Shown: positions 1 through 11,284 of the stretch, in pieces | How positions within the stretch are numbered: position 1 is the first letter of the stretch | Layout: each line of letters begins with the position of its first letter | Assembly: GCA_016946835.1 (NCBI GenBank) | Contig: JACVTC010000003.1 | Location: 3,677,501 to 3,717,500 of the forward strand | From: Neocallimastix lanati (nom. inval.) | Lineage: Eukaryota; Neocallimastigomycota; Neocallimastigomycetes; Neocallimastigales; Neocallimastigaceae | Length of the DNA stretch: 40,000 nucleotides | Reading direction: 5' to 3' | Made by a program: the position numbers and the translations under genes | Notes under the pieces: model-generated | The model's database searches: none | Told to the model about the DNA's origin: nothing | Seen by the model: only the letters and a program-made list of their open reading frames with translations

Positions 1-2571
1 GAACAGGACTTACAACATGATTCACAACATCAATTTAGTCAATCTATTTATCATAATGAATTTGAAAGGAATGAAAACAAACCGAATAATATTAATATTG
101 AAGATAATATTGATTTAATGGATGAATACAATAATGAAAACATGTTAGACAATAATTCAGAAAACGAAATAATTAATGAAGACATAATTAATGAAGACAT
201 AATTAATGAAAATAAAATTAATGAAGACATAATCAATGAAAATAAAATTAATGAAGACAAAATTAATGATGATAAAATCAATGAAGATAAAATTAACGAA
301 AATCAAAAATTAGCTGAAAAACATGAAGAAATACTCAAAAATTCAAATATTGAAGATAATATAAAAGTTTCATCAAACGAAAACCATGCCAAAATCCTAC
401 ATGATAATAGTAAAAGTAATGAAAATAACACTATTATTAATAGAAATAACGATAATAACATAAAGGGTATAAAAATCACAAAAAATGATTTTTTGAACAA
501 AAATGTGAAAAAAAGTTTTATTAATAAAAATTTGAATAAATTAAAAATTTCAAACCTTAATAATTATAAAAGTTTATCTAAATCAAACCTTAATAATTAT
601 GAAATTTTAGACCAGAAACTTATTGAGAATAAAATTGAAAGCAATCATAAAAATCTGGCTAATATGAAGATGAATGATAAATCAAATTTGGAAAATAATA
701 AAATATATGATAATAATAAAATGAATGACTATAATTCAGAGAATGAATCTGAGGACAGTTTTAGTGATCTGGAACCTTTAGATAAAAGAAAACTAAGAAA
801 GAACAAAGAAAAGAACTTTAAATTTAATATTAAAAGAAATAATAAAATTTTCGATAAACTAGTAAACAAAAATGATAAAATTGATAACGAGAAAACAAAA
901 AACTATCGAAAAAGAAAAAGAAAAAATTATCAATTGAATGAAGAAAGAAAAATAAAAGATAGAGTATCTACATCAAATAAACCATTTTTTGAAAGGAAAA
1001 CAGACTCAGATGAAAACGAAAGACGCAAGAGAAATAGAGTCAATAACATTAATACATTAATTCCCAAGAATTATGAAGAAGCTATGAATTCAGAAAATGC
1101 GGACAAATGGAAAGACGCAATTAACAAAGAATTACAAAATTTATATGGAAATAATGTAATGAAAATTGTTGAAAATAAAAATATCCCAAAAGGCATTAAG
1201 CCACTCGACGTTAAATGGGTTTTTACCATAAAAGATAATGGTATATATAAAGCTAGATTGGTCGTCAAAGGTTTTCGACAAATTAAAGGAGTTGATTATA
1301 ACTGCACCTATTCTCCTACAATAGAAATGGATAGTTTTAGATTAACTATTGCTATTGCATCTATATATAAATGGGATTTAAGACAAATCGATATTAAAGC
1401 TGCATATTTGAACGCTAAATTAGATGAGAAAATTTATGTACAAATTCCAATCGGTGATAAAAATTTCAATTGCGGAAAATCAGGATTATTACGAAAGGCT
1501 CTCTATGGATTCAAACAAGCTGGAAGACAATGGTTTTACGAAATCTCCGGTTTTCTTAAGAAAATTGGGTTAATTCAATATAATACAGATAGTTGTTTAT
1601 TTGGTAAATATAAAAATAATAAATTATGCTTATTACTAACACTCTATGTTGATGATATACTAATTGCAGGAGAGAATAAAGAAATTACCAAAGTTGTTTC
1701 AAAGATAAAACGTAAATACAAAGTCTCCACAGATAAATCAGCAAACAAAATTATTGGAATCAATATAGTTAAAACAAATAAAGGCTACAAAATTAATCAA
1801 AAAGATTATATTGAAAAAATGTTAACTAACTACAACATAAACAATACTAAAATAACTAGAATACCATGTATTAATGCAAAATTAGAAGATAGAGAAAACT
1901 CTGAGAAAATTAACAAAACTGATTATAAAAGATTGATTGGATCTCTATTATATGTATCAACAAAAACAAGACCTGACATAGCATTTGCAGTAAATCAAGC
2001 TGCAAGATTTTCTGAGAATCCAACAAAAGCTGATTTGAATGCAGGTATACAAATACTAAAATATCTTAAAAGTACCAAGGACTATTCAATTCATTATAAC
2101 GGAAAGAAAATTTTAAGAGCTTATTGTGATGCAGATTTCGCTGGTGATGAGGTTAAAAGAAGATCCACTTCAGGATATATTTTTGTATTAGGAAATAGCC
2201 CAATATCATGGAAATCAATTACACAGAAAAATATAGCCTTATCAACTACAGAAGCCGAATACTCAAGCTTAATAGAATGTACCAAACAAGCTATATGGAT
2301 AAGAAGATTAGTTAATGAAATATTTAACAAAAACATTAGAATTAATATTAGAATAGATAATAAACCATGTAAGGATATAGCTGAAAATGAAAACCAAAAG
2401 GGACGATGCAAATATATGGATATAAAATACAAATATGTTCAAGATGAAATTATGAAAAATGAAATTAAATTAACACTCATTGGTTCTAACTCAATGATGG
2501 CAGATCCATTAACCAAAAGTATTTCTGGACCCAAGCTTAAATATTTCTCAGACTTCATCATGGAAATGTAG
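1..2571 (+). CDS. Copia-type Pol polyprotein, C-terminal part (RT and RNase H), 5' partial
   Basis: The frame is open from base 1, so the first visible ATG (118) is not the start. About the first 340 codons are an Asn/Lys/Glu/Ile-rich linker, as expected between integrase and RT. The copia RT (RVT_2) follows from about 1070: a VKWVF motif, then KARLVVKGF, then IDIKAAYLNA with the first catalytic Asp, then the YVDD catalytic box at 1645-1656. RNase H covers about 2110-2500, with AYCDADFAGD, the copia signature STTEAEY and a C-terminal ADPLTK. The stop is TAG at 2569-2571. The enzyme copies element RNA into cDNA within virus-like particles. No integrase motif is visible, because that part lies left of the window. 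Confidence 0.95.
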   Translation, partial: EQDLQHDSQHQFSQSIYHNEFERNENKPNNINIEDNIDLMDEYNNENMLDNNSENEIINEDIINEDIINENKINEDIINENKINEDKINDDKINEDKINENQKLAEKHEEILKNSNIEDNIKVSSNENHAKILHDNSKSNENNTIINRNNDNNIKGIKITKNDFLNKNVKKSFINKNLNKLKISNLNNYKSLSKSNLNNYEILDQKLIENKIESNHKNLANMKMNDKSNLENNKIYDNNKMNDYNSENESEDSFSDLEPLDKRKLRKNKEKNFKFNIKRNNKIFDKLVNKNDKIDNEKTKNYRKRKRKNYQLNEERKIKDRVSTSNKPFFERKTDSDENERRKRNRVNNINTLIPKNYEEAMNSENADKWKDAINKELQNLYGNNVMKIVENKNIPKGIKPLDVKWVFTIKDNGIYKARLVVKGFRQIKGVDYNCTYSPTIEMDSFRLTIAIASIYKWDLRQIDIKAAYLNAKLDEKIYVQIPIGDKNFNCGKSGLLRKALYGFKQAGRQWFYEISGFLKKIGLIQYNTDSCLFGKYKNNKLCLLLTLYVDDILIAGENKEITKVVSKIKRKYKVSTDKSANKIIGINIVKTNKGYKINQKDYIEKMLTNYNINNTKITRIPCINAKLEDRENSEKINKTDYKRLIGSLLYVSTKTRPDIAFAVNQAARFSENPTKADLNAGIQILKYLKSTKDYSIHYNGKKILRAYCDADFAGDEVKRRSTSGYIFVLGNSPISWKSITQKNIALSTTEAEYSSLIECTKQAIWIRRLVNEIFNKNIRINIRIDNKPCKDIAENENQKGRCKYMDIKYKYVQDEIMKNEIKLTLIGSNSMMADPLTKSISGPKLKYFSDFIMEM
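172..303 (+). repeat. In-frame 15-bp tandem repeat in the Pol linker
   Basis: About nine imperfect copies of a 15-bp unit encode pentapeptides of the INED(I/K) or INEN(K) type. The period is a multiple of three, so the frame survives expansion. It lies in the low-complexity linker before RT and is probably unstructured. Confidence 0.85.
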
Positions 2572-2584
2572 AAAATGCCAATGT

Positions 2585-2592
2585 AGGGGGAA
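2585..2592 (+). other. Polypurine tract (plus-strand primer site)
   Basis: The purine run AGGGGGAA sits immediately before TGTTAA, the first bases of the 3' LTR. This is the position where plus-strand DNA synthesis is primed in copia elements. It is one of very few G runs in this AT-rich region. Confidence 0.85.
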
Positions 2593-2788
2593 TGTTAAAT
2601 ATCACAGTTATGTGTTTAATTACATTGTACATTATACTACATTATTAAGTGTAAAATATTTTTTTATTCGATAATATAATGCAGTGTAACGTTAAATGTT
2701 ACCAATAATGTTAGACTAGAAAATAAATATTAATAACATGTAATAACATACTCTTAAATGAAGAAGGTCTTTCTAAATGTAAAAGCAA

Positions 2789-2819
<31 letters not shown>

Positions 2820-2871
2820 ACACATAATAAAATATAAATATCATTTCTGAATTTAAGTGTTATATTTAACA
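2593..2871 (+). repeat. 3' long terminal repeat (279 bp)
   Basis: The LTR starts with TGTTAAATAT and ends with the exact reverse complement ATATTTAACA, giving 10-bp perfect terminal inverted repeats with the usual TG...CA ends. It abuts the polypurine tract. Its 3' half carries an (AAAT)n run at about 2788-2820, which contains many AATAAA-type polyadenylation signals. The boundary is inferred from the inverted repeats, since no second LTR is in view for comparison. Confidence 0.85.
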
Positions 2872-3067
2872 TATATATATTTATAATATTTTTTTTTTTT
2901 TTTTAATTTTTATTTGTATTAATTGTTTATCATTTTATCAAAGTTTTTTTTTTTTTTTTTTTGATAAATTAATTAATAAAAGTAATAAAAAAAAAATTTA
3001 TAATTTTTTATAATTTTAAAATTTAATCATCTTTTAAAAAAAAATAAAAAAATAATAATAATAATAA

Positions 3068-3101
<34 letters not shown>

Positions 3102-4450
3102 TTTAATAGCTATTATAGTTTTTTTATTTTTTTTTTATTTTTTTTTTATTTTTGGTATGGAATGTATATTTATTTATTTATTTATATATATATTTATTTA
3201 TTTATATATTTAAGATGTATCCTATAGATCAATAATTATTCTATTGGATTTGATATTACTATCTATTATAATAAAACTATTTTAAAAAAAAAAAAAAATT
3301 AATAATAATATAAAATAAAATTAAAATATAATAATAATAAAAAAAATAATAAAATAATTAAAATATTAATTCTCTTGTAGATTTGATGTTTTTTTTTTTT
3401 TTTATTTTTTTACTTTTTTATTTTGAATTATAAAAACAGTATATATATATATACATATACATATGTGTATGTATATGTATATGTATGTATTCCATAGGAT
3501 AGGAAAGATGATTTAATAGTTTAGGATGATATTATATTAAAAAAAAATAGAAAAAAAAAATGACAAGGTCATATTAAATTATAAATGAATTAATAATAAT
3601 AACAAAATAAACTTTTTTTTTTTTTAATAAATAAAATAAAATAAAATGAAATATCCCTCTTTTTTATTTATTTTATTTTATTTTATTTTATTTTATTTTC
3701 ATCATTATTTTTTAATTTATATTTATTTATATAAATAATGAGATATAGAGAGATATAGAAATATAATATATAAATAAAAAAAAAAAAAATTATTTTAAAA
3801 AAAATATATATGATTAAATAAAATAAAATAAAAATATATATATATATTAATATAAATTAATAGATACAATACATATGTATATATATATATATATTTTTTC
3901 CCTTTTAATAAAAAAATAAATAGATAAAAAACTCTTTTTTTTTTTTTTTTTTTTTAAATATATAATTATAAATTTTTTTTTTTTTATTATTTTTATTTTC
4001 TTGGTTTTTAAAAAAACTATTTTGTAAATAATAATAATAATTTAATATAAAAAAAAAATTAAAAATAATTAAAATAAAAATGAAATGAATATAAAAAAAA
4101 ATTGGAAATTATATATATATATAAATAATAATAATAATAATAATTAAAATAATTTTTTTTTTTTTTTTTCAAATTTTTTATTTGATAAATTATTATATAT
4201 ATATAAAAAAAAAAGACTTGTAAAAAAAGACTTGTAAAATTAAAATTAAAATTAAAATGTAAAAAAAAAAAAAATTAAATAAAAAAAAATATATTTATAT
4301 ATAAAAAGGATTAATTTTGTTTTTTTTTTTATATAAATTTCATACAACTTGATAATGATAAAATGATTATAAAATTTGTTGTAATTTTTTTTTTTTTTTA
4401 ATAAAAATAAAGTTGATATTATTAATAATAAAGTTTAACGATTTAAAAAA
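2872..4450. other. AT-rich intergenic DNA without a recognisable gene
   Basis: This stretch lies between the LTR and the 3' end of the DEK-like gene. It holds poly(A)/poly(T) runs, (AT)n, (AAAT)n and (TTTTA)n microsatellites. A short plus-strand reading frame starting at 4413 overlaps the last DEK exon antisense and is not a gene. Confidence 0.8.
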
Positions 4451-7277
4451 TTATGAACTTTTTAAACAATTATCTATACATTCCTTTATAAATTTTTTCT
4501 TAGATGATAAATCAACATTAAACTTTTTAGATAAATCATTTCTAATTATTTTAACGTTTAATTTTTCTAGATTACCCTCTATTAATTATTATTATTATTT
4601 TTATTATTATTATATATAAATTAATAAAAATATATATAAATTAATAAAAAAATATATATATATATTAATAAAAAATATATAAATATTAATAAAAAATATA
4701 TAAATATTAATATATATATATTAATAAAAAAAATATAAATTAATAAAATATATATATAAATTAATAAAAAAATATATATATAAATTTATAAAATATATAT
4801 ATATATATAATATAATTAATAAATATTAAATAATTTAATTTTTTTTTTTTTTTAATATTATTTTGTTTTTTTATTTTTTTATTTTTTTATTTTTATTTTT
4901 TTTCATTTAACTTTACCTTCAATCATCACTTTAATGGTTTTACTTATTTCTTCATCAGAAGGAAAATCTTTATTATTGGCTTCTTTTTTATCTTTCTTAG
5001 TTTCTTTTTTTGTAGTCTTCTTTTCTTTAGCGGCTCCCTTCTTTGTTTCTTTCTTTTCCTTTTTTTCATCATTTTTCTTATTCTTATCCGTTCCCTTAGT
5101 ATTATTGTCATCAACGTCCATCACATCATTTTTCTTTTCTTCCTTTTTAGCGGCATCATCCTCTTTAGCATTTGCATTTTTAGCTTCATCTGCCTCCTTA
5201 ACTTCAGCATCAGATTTTGCTACCTTTCTCTTCTTGGTTGCCTTCTTTTCACCTTCTGGTTCATCATTACCAGCCTTCTTTGAATTACGCTTCTTAGAAA
5301 CTCCAGCCTTCTTTGAGGCATCATTCTTTTCTGCTGTTGCCTTCTTAGCTGGTGTCTTCTTTTCGGCTGCTTTCTTTTCAGCTTTTTTCTTTTCAGTTGG
5401 CTTCTTTTCAGCTGCTTTCTTTTCTGTCGTCTTCTTTTCAGCTGCGGCTTTCTTAGCTGGAGTCTTCTTTTCAGTGGCCTTCTTTTCAGTTGTTTTCTTT
5501 TCAGTTGTTTTCTTTTCAGTTGTCTTCTTTTCAGTTGTCTTCTTTTCAGCACTTTTCTTTTCAGCCTTCTTATCACCGGCCTTCTTTTCTGTTGCCTTCT
5601 TTTCAGGTTTCTTAACCTTTAGAAAAAAATATATATACATAAATAAATTAATAATCAAAAAAAAAAAAAATAAATAAAAACTAAAATAAAAACAAAGTAT
5701 ATGTATAATTATATTACTATCATTATTACAATTATTATTATTAATTATTTATATTATTATTATAATTATTAGTATTATTAGTATTAGTATTAGTATTAGT
5801 ATTAGTATTAGTATTAGTATTAGTATTAGTATTAGTATTAGTATTAGTATTAGTATTAGTATTATATTATTATTATTATTATTATTACCATTATTATTAT
5901 TATTATTATTTATTATTACTTATTATTATTATTATTATTATTATTTATTATTACTTATTATTATTATTATTATTATTTATTATTACTAATTATTATGATA
6001 ATAACACTTAATATTCTAATAATTTTTTTTTAAAAAGTAATAAATATTCATGATTATTATAAGGAATATATACCTCCTTCTTAGCCTTTGTACCTTTAGC
6101 CTTTTCAAGAGACTTTTTAACCTTTTCCTTAGTTTCTTTCTTAGTACTCTTTTCCTTAGAAATAGCCTTCTTGGCTACTTTCTTAACCTTAGCCTTTGAT
6201 TTTGGTTTTGGTTTAGCCTTAATTTTACCTTTTGAATTAACTAATTTATTAGCTTTCACTTCCTCTTCATATTGTTGATGTTGTTCTTCCGATAAGTCTT
6301 CCCACATCTTTTTAATGTTTTTCATCATAGCCTTATCCTTTTCTTTCTTAGTAGCTTTATCTTCTTTAGCATCACCAGTTTTTTTGTCAGCTTCATCGGT
6401 ATTGGCTTCTTTAAGTTCCTTTTTCTTTTTTTCAACAAATAAATCATATGCAACTTTTGAAACAGCATTACTATAAATTTTACCTTAATAAAAGAAAAAA
6501 AAAATTAAAAATAAAATAAAAATAAAATAATATTAGTAATAATACATATATATATATAATTCATTTAATATTTGTTTTTTAAAATATTATATTCATATAT
6601 ATATTAATATTTATATTCACTAAATAAAAACAATGAATATATATATTTATATTCACTAAATAAAAACAATGAATATACATATTTATTTTCAATAAATAAA
6701 AATAATGAATATACATATTTATTTTCAATAAATAAAAATAATGAAGATATGAATATATAATATATATTTACCAGTTTTTGTTCCAGCTTCAGATGGACTT
6801 CTTAAAAAGTTAAGAATTCTAGAAATAATAATAACCTTTAAAAATTTATATACATATATTAATTTTAAATGATGATATATTATATTTTATTATATATAAA
6901 TTAAGTATAAATAGTATATAGTAGTATAAAGTAGTATAAATAATGGAAAATTTTAATTATATAGGATCAAAAAAATTTTTAAATTCTAAATTTTAATAAA
7001 TAATAATTTGTGAAGTAATTAAATTTATTATTTTTTTGAAAATATAAAAATAAATTTTAAAAGTGAAAAAAAAAAATTATAATAATAATAATAATAATAA
7101 ATTTTTGTTTCCCTTTCCTACCTTTGTACCTCCAGCATCTAAATTTAATAATTGACAAAGTTCCTTTAAACCTGGTAACGTCCATTTTCCTAATTTATCT
7201 TCAATAGCTTCTTCTTTCTATAATATATATATATTAATTACAATATAATGAATCGTTAATTATTATATTTAACAAAA

Positions 7278-7308
<31 letters not shown>

Positions 7309-8120
7309 TGCTTCATACACTTCTATTAAATAACTCACCTCTTGTTTTTCTTTTTCATCAAATGCAAAACCACAAAATTGACGAATATTACTTTTAATTG
7401 TTTTTTGCTTTATAAATATAAATATAATAACAAAAAGAAAAAAAAAAGGATAAAGGAAGAGAGAGAGAAAGAATAGAATTATTACTATATTACTTATCAC
7501 TATTACATTATTTTATATTATATATATATATTTGTTATCATTACTTTAATATAATTCATACCTCACCAACTTTATTAAATAATATTCTATGTAAACCCTT
7601 TAAAATTTCATCATTTGGTTTTATTTTACTAATAGCTTCATTAACTATTTTTATTATAGTTTTATTAAATATTTAAAAAAAAAAAAAAAAATGAGTATAT
7701 AAATATTATTCATCATATAATATTTAAATAGGGAGTGTATTTAATTATTTAATAAAATAAAGATATAGATAAATATAGATATAAATTCCTTACTTAATTT
7801 AATTTCACTAAGTTGCTTTCCTTTTCCCTATTAATAAAATATATATTAATTTAATATTGATAATGAATAAATTATGATCATGTAATCTTTTATTGCATGA
7901 CATTAAATAAGTAATAATATAAAAATAGATTAACCTTTGGAATTTGAATCTTTTCCTTAGTTTTAACTGGTGGTGCTGCCATTTCTAAACGTTGAACTGG
8001 TTTTCTTACTCTCGCTGAAGTAACTACTTCAGAGCTTTGTTTATCATCAGAAGGTTTTTCAGTAGTTTCTTCCTTCTTTTCCTCTGTTACCTCATTTTCT
8101 GGTTTCTTATCCTTATCCAT
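4451..8120 (-). CDS. DEK-like chromatin protein with HMG-box-like segment, nine exons, about 589 aa
   Basis: Exons (transcript order): 8120-7935, 7827-7794, 7644-7562, 7407-7339, 7217-7122, 6835-6772, 6483-6074, 5616-4917, 4578-4451. All introns are GT-AG and all phases join. Residues 1-62 are acidic/Lys-rich. Residues 63-176 match the DEK core (GKGKQLSEI, then LHRILFNKVG, IRQFCGFAF, RILNFL). Residues 181-258 resemble an HMG box (AYDLFVEKKKK, later KKMWEDLSEEQHQQYEEEV). A histone H1-like Lys/Ala tail follows (repeats of TEKK/AEKK, TPAKKA). Residues 531-587 are a DEK_C domain, completed only by the last exon (KKKFIKECI). DEK proteins bind and bend DNA in the nucleus and alter chromatin topology. 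Reading straight through the eighth exon gives a false stop at 4905-4903 that cuts DEK_C in half. The exon model is inference but strongly constrained; the HMG assignment is less certain than DEK. Confidence 0.88.
5310..5610 (-). repeat. Lys-rich pentapeptide-type coding repeat (TEKK/AEKK)
   Basis: Within exon 8 of the DEK-like gene, tandem and near-tandem units of (T/A)EKK(T/A) alternate with TPAKKA blocks. This composition is like linker histone tails and suggests non-specific DNA or nucleosome binding by a disordered basic segment. Reading frames on the opposite strand here are shadows of the repeat. Confidence 0.85.
5762..5990. repeat. (ATTAGT)n then (ATT)n microsatellites in an intron
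   Basis: The seventh intron of the DEK-like gene (5617-6073) holds roughly sixteen copies of the hexamer ATTAGT up to about 5865. Imperfect ATT repeats interrupted by ATTACT continue to about 5990. This makes it the longest intron of that gene. Confidence 0.9.
6611..6745. repeat. 36-bp tandem repeat (about 4 copies) in an intron
   Basis: The sixth intron of the DEK-like gene (6484-6771) contains about four copies of a unit of roughly 36 bp that includes ATTCACTAAATAAAAACAAT or a close variant. The last two copies share a different variant from the first two. Confidence 0.8.
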
Positions 8121-8977
8121 TTTAAATTCTATTTAATATTATTTTAAATTGTAATAAATACTTAAATATAATAAAAATAGTATATAAAATTTATTAATAT
8201 TAAAAATATATTATAAAAAAAAAAAAAAAAAATTGAATTTTAATTTTACTTCAATAAATTTTTTTATCTTTGTTTATATTATATTATATTAATACTGTTG
8301 CTGTAGCATATACTTTAATTTATTTGATATATAAAAATAAATTTACATTTCTATTAATATCTTTAATTGAATTTCATAAATTTCGTGATCTAATTCTATT
8401 TTTAAATTACATTTTACATTTGGATAAATTAATATAAATCCAAAAATAAAATATCATTATTATTACTATTATAAAAAAAAAATAATATTTATTTATTTTA
8501 TTAGCATTCGAAATCAATACATAAATATTTCATATTACTTTTTTTTTATATAAAATTCCTTTTTAACCATTGTTTTATTTATTATTTTTATTTCAATATT
8601 ATACTTTTGAGAATATTTGTTCAATTAAATACATAAACAAGTTGAATTTTATATCTATAAACACATATATCATATATTTAAATAACTTTTTTATAACGTT
8701 GAAAATATAAATGAATATATTATTTAGTATATATAAATATATTTTTAAAAAAAAAAATTTTATTGTTTTTTCCCTTTGTTTTATTTTTATTTTTTTTTTT
8801 TATTTCTAAAAGATATTGGGGTTTAAAATTTTTTTTATTTTCTTTAGTTTTGCTTTAAATATATATGTATTTATAATATAACAATTCCACGTCTTATAGA
8901 TAATAAATATTAAATATTTATGACAATCTTTTTATGCATATATTCCTTTATTCCTTGTCCTTTGATATTAATATGTC

Positions 8978-9017
<40 letters not shown>

Positions 9018-10159
9018 TATTTACCTGTAAATTATTATGAAGAAAAAAAAAATAACTTTTAAACAATATAAAATTTAAATATTATATATATCAAAATATA
9101 TTTATATATATTAAACTATAATAAATAATTTTTAAAAATAAATTTCTACAAGAAAATTGTACAATTTTCTTAACTTTTTTAATTTTTATTAAAAAAGAAA
9201 TAAGATTGTAATTTTAATGAAAAATTTAAAAAAGAAAAAGAAAAAGAGAAAAAAAATTTTATTATGTTTTTTTTTTAAAAAAAAATAAAAAATAAATTAT
9301 TTATTAAATAAAAAAAAGTGAATCTTACACAATTTAATAAAAAAATTAAAAATTATTTGAATTAACAATTTATTTTTAATATAATAAAATATATTAAGAT
9401 CATATATTATTTTAATGATTTTTTGAATAAAAAATTATTGTCTGTCTTTTTTTTTTTAAAAAAAAAGTTTTATTCAATCATTAATAAAAAATTTTAAATT
9501 ATTTAAATGGATATAAAACAATTAATTAGATAAATAAGATTAATAAAATTTAAAATTAATTAATAATAATAAATAAATTAAATATTAATGCAACAATAAA
9601 TTTATTGATTTATTTATTTAATGTAAATATAAAAAAAATTATATAAATTTTATTATACAATAATAAAACAATATTTTTTCTTTTTTTTTTTAATATTTAA
9701 TATTAACAGTTAACTTTTTTTTTTAATTATTATTATTTATTATTTATTATTTATTAATAAATAACTTTTTTTATTATTATGTATTATTCCATTATTTATT
9801 ACTTATTTATTTATTATTTATTATTCAATTATATATTATTTTATTTTTTTTGATTTAATAAAATTTATATTCCAAAAGATTTTTTTTATTATTATTATAT
9901 AATAATAAAAAAATAATTTTATTATTCCATTTTAGTAATGATTATAATAAAATTATATATATATATATATATATTTTTTTTTTTTGAAATAATTATAATC
10001 ACGATTGATTTTATTAAATGATACACTATTTTCAAAAAATATGAAAAGTTTTTATTTTATACATTTATATGTATGATTATATATTCCGTATATTTATTTA
10101 AGAAAAAAAAAAATAAAATAAGAGAAGATATTCATGAAGTTTTTAAATTAATAATAAAA

Positions 10160-10312
10160 ATTATTTATTTATTTATTTAAATTTATTTATTTATTTATTT
10201 ATTTAAATTTATTTATTTATTTATTTAAATTTATTTATTTATTTATTTATTTAAATTTATTTATTTATTTATTTAAATTTATTTATTTATTTATTTATTT
10301 AAATTTATTGAT
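10160..10312. repeat. (TTTA)n array with regular AAATTTA interruptions
   Basis: The tetramer TTTA is repeated in blocks of about 16-24 bp. Each block is separated by the same palindromic interruption TTTAAATTTA, giving a higher-order period. Confidence 0.85.
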
Positions 10313-10646
10313 TTATTAATAACATTCATTGGTATTATGTTGTTGACTTTTATTTTATAATTAATTATTATAATTTTCTTTTTTATAAAAAAATTTAATT
10401 ACTTTGTATGAATTTAATCTAACCTTTATCAAAGACATGTAATTGAAAAAATGAAAGTGACAGATAATTAAAATTATAATTAAAAAAAAAAAAAAAAAGA
10501 ACACAAAAAAAAAAAGTATATATAAAAATATTAAATAATAAAATTTGCAGTAATACATTCCAATTATAGTAATTGTAGTAATAATAATATCCATACTTTT
10601 CAACAATCATCATATATAGAATAATTATTAACAGGTAATATGTTAC

Positions 10647-10759
10647 TGTTTAATTAGAATTAATATTTTAACAATATTATTGTAGTTTTTCATAATTTTC
10701 GTGTTAGTGTCATAACAATCATTATAAATAATATAATTGACATTTAAACCATCAAAATT
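10647..10759 (-). other. Possible orphan exon or gene relic
   Basis: Read on the minus strand, this stretch gives NFDGLNVNYIIYNDCYD and then TNTKIMKNYNNIVK before a GTAACA that could be a donor site. The pattern G-x-hydrophobic strand-YxD resembles the opening of type I periplasmic-binding ectodomains, but the piece is too short to be sure. No neighbouring exon could be joined with confidence. It could equally be chance in AT-rich DNA. Confidence 0.25.
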
Positions 10760-11252
10760 CTTTTTATTTAATTATCTTTAAATATACTATTATCTTTGTT
10801 TTATTAATCCATTTATAAATAACATTATTAAAACAAAAAACAAAAAAAAAAAAGTTTTATTATTATTATTACATTAATTATTATTAATTATTATTTCATT
10901 ATTAAATATAATATATATTTAAAATAATAAATAATAAATATATATATAATTAAATAAGTATTATATATTCATTATTTATAATTCATAGATTTATTTATTT
11001 ATTTATTTATATATTTACATATTTATTTATTTATAATTATTTAGACTCACTTTTTTATATTTACTTAATAATTTATTCATCACTAATTCATTAAACTATC
11101 CTTATAATATATTAGTTCTTTAATTATTCTATTTTTTTATTCTAGTTACTCATCTTTTTTTTTCCATAATTATATTATGTACATATACCTATATTTTTAT
11201 TATTGTTTTTATTTATGATAACCTTTTTTACGATGGATGATTAATTAATTAA

Positions 11253-11284
11253 TAATTTGAAAGATGTGATTATCTTTCAAATTA
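11253..11284. repeat. Perfect 13-bp hairpin
   Basis: TAATTTGAAAGAT and its exact reverse complement flank a 6-base spacer (GTGATT). It lies in otherwise featureless spacer DNA just after a TTAATTAATTAAT run. Confidence 0.75.

Larger units (their letters stand above)
1..2871 (+). mobile_element. Ty1/copia LTR retrotransposon, 3' portion
   Basis: The window opens inside a copia element. Visible parts, in order, are a Pol reading frame with RT and RNase H, a polypurine tract and a complete 3' LTR that begins TGTTAA and ends TTAACA. Gag, protease, integrase, primer-binding site and 5' LTR must lie upstream. The RT-RNaseH frame has no stop or frameshift, so the insertion may be fairly young. A target-site duplication cannot be tested because the left flank is missing. 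Confidence 0.93.

Noticed and set aside
4413-4619. 68-codon plus-strand frame
   Set aside because: Overlaps the terminal DEK_C exon antisense and ends in ATT-repeat tyrosines.
4934-5677. 247-codon plus-strand frame of Phe/Ser/Ala (FFSVVFFSAAF)
   Set aside because: Antisense shadow of the Lys-rich repeat of the DEK-like exon; splice sites and homology support the minus strand.
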